NCBI GenBank assembly: GCA_019022495.1
Contig: JAFEKR010000025.1
Coordinates: 1 to 64,000 of the forward strand
Source: Epichloe hybrida
Taxonomy: Eukaryota > Ascomycota > Sordariomycetes > Hypocreales > Clavicipitaceae
Length of the DNA stretch: 64,000 bases
Direction of reading: 5' to 3'
The position numbers were made by a program, and so were the translations under genes. The stretch's first letter is position 1. Each line of letters starts with the position of its first letter. The notes under the pieces are model-generated. The model did no database searches, was not told the DNA's origin, and saw only the letters and a list, made by a program, of their open reading frames with translations. Shown piece after piece: positions 56,080 to 64,000 of this stretch.

Positions 56080-56899
56080 CGCGAGAGACAATGGGTTTAG
56101 GTGCTATCGATTGGAACAGGCTTTTCTGGGGCCTGGGTGCACCCTTTATACGATCATACACGATACATGTTTTAGCTTATTTGGTGATATTCGACGACAT
56201 TGGAGCACGAAACCCGGACCAGGCAAAATAGATGTAATCCGCTCGGAAGTATATTTCAACTAATGATGACGCTTGCCCCTGATCGCAGATCGATTCCGGC
56301 CCGGCGAGAAGTAATCTCCTAGCACGAAGAACCGCCAGTTAAGTAATAAACCAATTCATTTTGCACACGAAAGTTGTCGCTCGCCCGGCACCATTGGCTG
56401 TCGTGTGTGCATGTATAATGTGGACTCCGGCTTGTGTGCTGTTTCTGAAGAAGAGAAAGAGGATGCAGAGCCTCAGGTACAAACAGACATGGGACGCCAG
56501 GCACCTTCTCACTACAGTTGGCCGGGGCGACCAAGGGGCTTGATCACACTGTGTACGACTTGGCGATGCTGTGAGTATGGCTAGCACTACATTCTGTATG
56601 GGCGACAACTTCCCCCATGCAATCGTAATGAATATGTATGTACGGATTACAACCAGCCAACCAACCAACCAACCCATGCAATCGTAGGTGCCTAGTAAAG
56701 TGTGGATCGCGGAGTAACACTGTCAGCGTTCCTGCAAAACCCGACCAATTTCTGGGTGGTACATCACGTGATTAGCGAGAAAGCTCTAACCGACGAAGTC
56801 GTCCGCTCCCGAGCAGAACTGCTCTCTCTGCAAATTCTCCCCAGTTCCAACCAACTTCACTCCACTCCCACATCTGATCGCTCTCTGTCATCTGGCAAG
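56080..56899. other. ATP2 promoter region
   Basis: About 820 bp upstream of ATP2. A CCAACCAACCAACC tetranucleotide run lies at 56657-56672, and CT-rich leader sequence precedes the ATG at 56900. No gene seen. Confidence 0.45.
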
Positions 56900-58868
<1,969 letters not shown>

Positions 58869-59403
58869 GCTGTCTTGGCTACATAATACCTGGGGACGTG
58901 GGGGAAGGAGCCTGTGTATAGAACAGAGAAACCGGGGGCTGTGGGAGGTTTCCTCTTTAGCTCCATCGATTTAGTCTCTTTTGTGAGCTGTGTACCAATG
59001 ATGAAAACTTCCTCTTTACATGCGATGATGTGCACAATCCGTGATGGGACGAGGGCTCGGCTCCCGGCGCTGGCGGCGGCTGTTGTGGCGGCTGTTGCAA
59101 CACCTGTCGTGACACCATGGAATGTATTGCAAAGTGTCTGGTCTAGCTCAAAAGGGTCAAAAATTTGGTCGACTTGAGTTGCCTCATGCAACTTTGACAG
59201 ACAAGGCACACGCTGCAATGTGTATGTACGGAGTATAATAGTTTGTATAGTCTTACGAACCCGCCTATTTGAATATGCAGCGAGCTATGCAAAGTCGCTG
59301 TGAATCTCCGCTGTGTTGGCCGCTCTTCAGCAGACATTTTCATGCCAACGCAACCGACCAATAACCTACACAAAGGCCGTGAGCGTTGCGGAGGAACGCA
59401 GCG
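58869..59403. other. Convergent 3' region, ATP2 and Zn2Cys6 gene
   Basis: About 535 bp between facing stops. A GCGGCTGTTGTGGCGGCTGT-type short direct repeat occurs near 59075-59098. No gene seen. Confidence 0.45.
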
Positions 59404-60882
59404 CTATTTATCCACGTGCCAAACTGGCTCTTCACCCGGCTCGCTTGGCTCGGCGAGCTCAATGGTTCCCGCGTCTTCCAAGAGACGAATGGGTCTGCCC
59501 TCGTCATCAACCAGGCCGAGTTGCTTGGTCTCTCGCTCCTGGGCCGCATCCTCCGTACCAACGGGCGATCTGCGAGGATCCCAGAAGGGGTCGCCAAGAA
59601 CCAGCCTCGCCAGCTCAGTTGTGTCTTCTATGCTCATCGCCCGCAATGGAACATCGAGGGCAAAATGCCAAGCCGGGCCAAGGTGTTTGCATATGTCCCG
59701 AAGAGACCTATTACCAACTCCAACAAGCCACCAAACGCCAGCGGTCAATTTGAGGAACACGGCATAATGTGCCAGGATGATCAGAGCACGCTCTCGCCTC
59801 TCACGGAATAGCTCGACCAAACGAGAGGGCACAAACGTAAACCATGTGATGATGCGCAGTCTCATCACGGGCCCCAGGCCACCCTCCCGCAAATTTTGGT
59901 ACAAAGAACCGAGATACTTCAATCCCTGTAAGTAAGCGTTTTGGCATAAAATTTCAGGATCCTGCGGAGGAATAGACATGATTAAGCTGATCAGATTTCG
60001 TGGTATGTGTTTGGCTGCTTCTTTGAGATTCATAGAGGGCCGGTGGAAAAGCTGTGCTAACCCTGTGCTTGACAAAGCAGTTCTTTTGATTTGCTGGAAG
60101 ATGGCCCGAATGCCGCGCCATACTAGAAGCCATTGAAGGATGTAGAGATCTGGTGCATGTGGATCCCGAAAAGTTTGAGCTGATGTAGCCGTGATGAGCA
60201 AAGAGTTGGCTATTAGTGCGCCAAAAGTTCTTGGTTCTGCAGCTTCAATGGCTTGCCGGTACTCATGCAACGACTCGTTCTGGTACAAAAGGTGTCTCGA
60301 GGGATCGCCCACGTCTTCGCCGGTACAATTCGTGGCATGAAGACATGATAGAGCCAGGACAGATCGGAAGAGAAATCTGACGTCGAGAGCGTGCTTCATG
60401 ACCTGTACTCGCATTACATTTTGCGAACCACCACCGTCAATAGAAAATGAAGAGCATGTGATGGCCATGAAGTGCCAAATCATCTTCATGTCAATTTGAT
60501 CACACCCAGGTAGTACAGCAACGGGCTCGTTTACGACAGTGACTGGAACGAGGCCGTGGGACTTGTCGGACGCTGCCCGTAACCGTGAGCGCCTCTTGGC
60601 CGCCCATAACGCCTTGGGCGACGGTTTGTGTCTGAACGGCATGGCATAGACGCATTGTTCCTTTCGCAGTATACACGTTTGACAGAATGGACGACTCTTA
60701 TCACATTTGACCTTGCGAGCTTTGCAATTCTGACAGCCCATGCGAGAAATTCTTTGCCGGCGTTTGGGGTGAAATGGCTCATCTTGACAAGGGCCAGAGT
60801 CGTCCTTGGATCTTGGCAGTTGGTCCATTTCGCCTTCAAGTGTCTTCTCAGGAGTAGAACAAATGATCCGAAGCAAAGTCAC
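59404..60882 (-). CDS. Zn2Cys6 fungal transcription factor
   Basis: Single exon, 492 aa from the ATG at 60882; an internal ATG at 60828 (MDQLPRSKDD) is an equally good start. The DNA-binding domain is a binuclear zinc cluster, C-x2-C-x6-C-x6-C-x2-C-x6-C at residues 50-77 (CQNCKARKVKCDKSRPFCQT), followed by a basic linker. The middle region (about 130-430) is helical and Leu-rich, with an early FMAITCSSF segment; layout resembles sterol-uptake-control (Upc2)-type regulators, which have a short linker and a fungal C-terminal domain. That link is tentative. The acidic C-terminus (DDEGRPIRLLEDAGTIELAE) may activate transcription. Targets cannot be inferred; neighbours are housekeeping genes. Confidence 0.88.
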   Translation of the reverse strand: MTLLRIICSTPEKTLEGEMDQLPRSKDDSGPCQDEPFHPKRRQRISRMGCQNCKARKVKCDKSRPFCQTCILRKEQCVYAMPFRHKPSPKALWAAKRRSRLRAASDKSHGLVPVTVVNEPVAVLPGCDQIDMKMIWHFMAITCSSFSIDGGGSQNVMRVQVMKHALDVRFLFRSVLALSCLHATNCTGEDVGDPSRHLLYQNESLHEYRQAIEAAEPRTFGALIANSLLITATSAQTFRDPHAPDLYILQWLLVWRGIRAIFQQIKRTALSSTGLAQLFHRPSMNLKEAAKHIPRNLISLIMSIPPQDPEILCQNAYLQGLKYLGSLYQNLREGGLGPVMRLRIITWFTFVPSRLVELFRERRERALIILAHYAVFLKLTAGVWWLVGVGNRSLRDICKHLGPAWHFALDVPLRAMSIEDTTELARLVLGDPFWDPRRSPVGTEDAAQERETKQLGLVDDEGRPIRLLEDAGTIELAEPSEPGEEPVWHVDK

Positions 60883-61927
60883 TGAATGTGATTGGTCGCC
60901 ACTTATCCTGATATGTGAAATGTCTGGGGGCTCTTTGATCGTGTCGAATATGCAAATACAGTTCGGGTTGGCAGGACGGACAAAGACATGGGCATAAGAA
61001 TATCTCGTTCATAGACGGATCAGGTCATACCACCAAAATTATGTCGCTCGTTTGATATGAATGAATGGATAGTTGTAGCAGAAGAGAGTCGATGGCGTGA
61101 ATGAGGAGACGTTGATAAAATCGTGGGAACGCGCCAACGTTTTGGATGGGCGTGAAATGATCAGCACCTGCCAACTTTGCGGGTTCAATGACTTGCCTTC
61201 CTCAAGACTTTTGCAGGAAGCTTGCAAGTTTTAGGGCAGGATCATAGCCAAGAGCATGACCAGGCAGTCAACACGGGCAAATCATCAGACGTGTTGCTCC
61301 GTCGCCATGTGAGGCGTGAGATGAGCTTGACCGCGACATCCACGATACAGACGACAAGTTGCCACGTCTCGAGGAACTCCGGAATCGTCCGGAATCGGCA
61401 TCAAACAACCCATGTAGCTCACTTTGAAGAAGTGATTATACGTTGCGTACAGCAGCAGCAGCGGTTTCGCGGGCTGCCATGCATGGCCCGTGAGCATCAA
61501 AGGGATCGACGCTCATCGAAAACGGCTTCATTCAGCACTTGGCAGCCCGGCCCGGCCAGAGTCAACGACGAGGCTTACGGTGGCCGAGTCATGGTGTATG
61601 TGATGAATATGAAGTCAAAATGGGATTCCATCGAAGGATTCCATCGCAGGATTCCATTCCATCGCAGGGGCGGCACCAGCACCCACGCCTATGTACCTAG
61701 CCAGGCCGAATTGATGAATTGATGAATTGTGGACCGAGTTGACTTGTCACACGGACTCGCACCGTGTCTTCCCTTTTATGCTTCAAAAACTGCACACGAC
61801 ATCAACCATGCTGCCTGGACGTTTTGACAGCGGCATCTTGGCTGGGCCCTGACTATTCAAAGCCAAACTGTTTATTTCCTCCGCGCAGTCGTTGCAATAT
61901 TTGCGCGTCTGTTGCCCATCCGCCCGG
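60883..61927. other. Divergent promoter region, Zn2Cys6 gene and AAA ATPase
   Basis: About 1.05 kb. It contains a GGATTCCATCG-type direct repeat at 61622-61665 and a GAATTGATGAATTGATGAA repeat near 61708-61727. A 166-codon frame at 61222-61722 has no protein-like pattern. No gene seen. Confidence 0.45.
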
Positions 61928-64000
61928 ATGCCGACATTATTTCCACGATCGCTACACCCCAGTTCTTTGACGGTATCGGCGTCCCTGACGACGTCTCGGC
62001 GAGCCTTTCATTCGATTCCCTACCGACATAATTCGAATGGCGCCGGCTCAGGTGGGAAGCCAATTGACGCTTCAATAACGGAACATGAGAACGAACCCGA
62101 ATTTTCAGCCGTTGCTGAAACAACAGGTGGTCGTACCAGAGGTCTTTCCTCGGGTGCCTTGAGAAGTCGACAGGCTCGACGACGGACTGCATCGGCTCTC
62201 CCTCCCGTCAAGCTACCCCCGAGTTTCATCTGCGAGAATGTCTCGATATATACCCCAGGACAGCAACCGCGTCTGCCCGATGCTCTCGTGGAAGATGCGA
62301 TGCACACGAAGACGTCGCGGCTTCCGGTGAACGAGGCACCCCTTTCACCGCGGTCTCATCGAGCGATCGGGTCGTATTTCGATGCTGCTTTGGCACTGCT
62401 GCTGGAAAGGAGTTGCGAGCTCACAAGTGATTTTGATCGGTTTTATCATGCCGACGAGAACCTCGAATGGAATGGAGTTGATCAGATAGAGAGGTTCAGT
62501 CGACTTTGCGACATGATTTTAGACTCAGCATGGCATCTTGTCGATTCCATTTATCCTGCCAGGCAGGCCGAATACTCATACAAGATACGGCCATTTTGGT
62601 GGTGGAACGTGTACAAGGATCTCAACGTCGGGGCGCTCAAGTCAAGAGACCAATTGCCCACCCTCCCTACGACTCTGAAGGAGCAACTACGTCGCGCCGA
62701 ATCCCTCGTCTATCCCCTGGCTCAAGCTGTCGCAGACTTACCCGTGGACACTTTAATGGAGATCCAGAAGACTTTGGACCGCGAACTCCAAGCCAAGCCG
62801 TCCCCGAACTTCGACCCTCAAACCTGCAAGCGACCAATTACGATCCTCTCAACGTCTGGCTATGGAGGGAAGGCTATTGCCGAGGCTGTAGGACAGCATG
62901 TGGCATTCTGGAACCAGGCAGACCTGATTCACTTGGATGCGCAAGATCTGTCTACGCTGATTGGCGATTATTTGGGTCTGAACTGGGCATACGCCCGTGG
63001 TGCTGTATCCATGATGGGATTTCGCGCAGCCGAGTTAAACGGGAAACTCGCACGAGACGCGGGGTTTCCATCTCTGCCCAACGAAGAGGACGATCATGAC
63101 GCCGAAACTGGTATGCTTGGACTTCGGGCATCCGCTGGCTCCTTCGAGGACGAGTTGCAGAAAATCCGACAAGGCGAGTACGATTGCTTCAGCAAATGGG
63201 AAAATCTGAAAATCGACAAGATATTGGATCACATTATACGTGCTTCGGAGCTCAAGGCATCGATCGTTTCAAGACAGACCCCGGTTCTCATTCACCTTCA
63301 CGACATTATCGAGCTAAGCATGACCCTGGAGGGATCTTTATTGATCGGTCGTCTGAGAGCGATGGTCGATGCTGCGTGGAAGCAAGGAACGCAGATTGCC
63401 ATCATTGGAAGTTCATCTTGTGAGAACCCCTCCGACGAGTATCAAGATGCAGTCAAGCAATTTGCAGCTACGGATTGGGTCATCACTCGCCACCTTGAAC
63501 CGGATCAGGTGGAAAGGAGGGCAATGGGGAAGACACAGTCTACCGCGAATCGGCTCACGCTTCAAAATGCGGACTACTTTTCAGAAAATATCCGTAACAT
63601 CAACCGAATGATCAGAGCATTAAGTCCTGACGACTCTCGGCGAGTTTTAGACCTCTCCGGTGAGGATGTAAAATCTTGCTTGCGGTCCGCAGACCACAAG
63701 TTTTCGATCTTGCGAGACTCCATCCTACCAGCGCCTGAAGTGTACCACTTGGCTTGCGCTTTCACGGCTCTTGAAGAGGATCATCAAGTAGGGACAGCCG
63801 CCACAGTTTTATCAGAACGCTGCTCAATGGGACCCCTGCAACAAAACCCCGGACAGCGCATTAATGATGAAGCAATGGAGGAAAATCACGGTGAGGCTGG
63901 CGAGCGCCATCCGAGTCATGAAGATGTAAAAGCCGACTTTCGAGGTTCAACCAAGCTCAACGAGTACGAAAAGAGAATCTCGTCGGGCCAGATCAAGCGT
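61928..64000 (+). CDS. Mitochondrial AAA ATPase, 5' part (runs off the right edge)
   Basis: A continuous 691-codon frame runs from the ATG at 61928 to the window end with no stop. The N-terminus, MPTLFPRSLHPSSLTVSASL then TTSRRAFHSIPYRHNSNG, is a convincing mitochondrial presequence. The body carries CKRPITILSTSGYGGKAIAE, LIHLDAQDLSTLIGDYLGLN, WAYARGAVSMMGFRAAELNG, ILDHIIRASELKASIV and LIHLHDIIELSMTLEGSLLI, the pattern of a large fungal family whose AAA core (Msp1/Vps4-like) normally follows LNEYEKRISSGQIKR. The window ends exactly there, so the P-loop is not visible. Length and exact function (likely mitochondrial membrane-protein quality control) are therefore inferred. Confidence 0.85.
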   Translation, partial: MPTLFPRSLHPSSLTVSASLTTSRRAFHSIPYRHNSNGAGSGGKPIDASITEHENEPEFSAVAETTGGRTRGLSSGALRSRQARRRTASALPPVKLPPSFICENVSIYTPGQQPRLPDALVEDAMHTKTSRLPVNEAPLSPRSHRAIGSYFDAALALLLERSCELTSDFDRFYHADENLEWNGVDQIERFSRLCDMILDSAWHLVDSIYPARQAEYSYKIRPFWWWNVYKDLNVGALKSRDQLPTLPTTLKEQLRRAESLVYPLAQAVADLPVDTLMEIQKTLDRELQAKPSPNFDPQTCKRPITILSTSGYGGKAIAEAVGQHVAFWNQADLIHLDAQDLSTLIGDYLGLNWAYARGAVSMMGFRAAELNGKLARDAGFPSLPNEEDDHDAETGMLGLRASAGSFEDELQKIRQGEYDCFSKWENLKIDKILDHIIRASELKASIVSRQTPVLIHLHDIIELSMTLEGSLLIGRLRAMVDAAWKQGTQIAIIGSSSCENPSDEYQDAVKQFAATDWVITRHLEPDQVERRAMGKTQSTANRLTLQNADYFSENIRNINRMIRALSPDDSRRVLDLSGEDVKSCLRSADHKFSILRDSILPAPEVYHLACAFTALEEDHQVGTAATVLSERCSMGPLQQNPGQRINDEAMEENHGEAGERHPSHEDVKADFRGSTKLNEYEKRISSGQIKR

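Noticed and set aside
61222..61722. 166-codon plus-strand frame upstream of the AAA ATPase
   Set aside because: No domain, no codon bias, and it contains short direct repeats; best treated as intergenic.

Overview
The window is nuclear DNA of a filamentous ascomycete, most likely a Sordariomycete and possibly Hypocreales. The evidence is intron size (about 50-130 nt, GT..AG, with CTAAC/CTGAC-like branch sites), compact genes on both strands, and typical ascomycete proteins (Pex14/17-type peroxin, Mus7/MMS22, Zn2Cys6 regulator, SLY41-type transporter, COX5, ATP2). Species cannot be fixed from sequence alone. There is no rRNA, CRISPR array, transposon or phage, and I recognised no tRNA.

Layout, left to right. 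0.4-3.4 kb (-): large unknown protein. 4.5-5.9 kb (-): INO80 subunit IES2. 7.6-8.6 kb (+): Pex14/17-like peroxin. 8.8-12.6 kb (-): chromodomain protein whose reading frame breaks near 10.4 kb. 13.9-14.8 kb (+): Rab11/Ypt31 GTPase. 15.7-16.8 kb (+): BRX1. 18.2-19.6 kb (+): F-box protein. 20.8-23.4 kb (+): class II histone deacetylase HDA1. 23.9-25.9 kb (+): RS-octapeptide protein. 26.6-28.8 kb (-): F-box/LRR-like protein. 30.1-32.4 kb (+): SUZ12-like Polycomb protein. 33.0-35.0 kb (-): SF3B2. 35.9-37.6 kb (+): SLY41-type transporter. 38.3-39.9 kb (-): ORC5. 40.3-46.8 kb (-): MMS22. 47.3-47.7 kb (+): small spliced gene. 48.2-50.6 kb (-): glycogen branching enzyme. 51.5-53.4 kb (+): mitochondrial ClpX. 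53.8-54.6 kb (-): COX5. 55.7-56.1 kb (-): candidate small gene. 56.9-58.9 kb (+): ATP2. 59.4-60.9 kb (-): Zn2Cys6 factor. 61.9 kb to the right edge (+): 5' part of a mitochondrial AAA ATPase.

Most genes are core housekeeping genes, not a pathway cluster. Two loose groupings stand out. The left half carries several chromatin genes within about 28 kb (IES2, a chromodomain protein, HDA1, SUZ12). The right end is rich in nuclear genes for mitochondrial proteins (ClpX, COX5, ATP2, AAA ATPase). Neither is an operon, and joint action is inference.

The most unusual sequence is a series of short-unit tandem arrays. The clearest is a 10-bp unit repeated 15 times perfectly upstream of HDA1; others are an imperfect 10-bp array, a 9-bp array upstream of SUZ12, and codon-phased arrays inside four proteins. 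The chromodomain gene also has a frame change with no room for a normal intron, and two small multi-exon genes can be built by hand in intergenic DNA. Exon coordinates were derived by reading splice sites and checking phase; they are predictions without transcript support.
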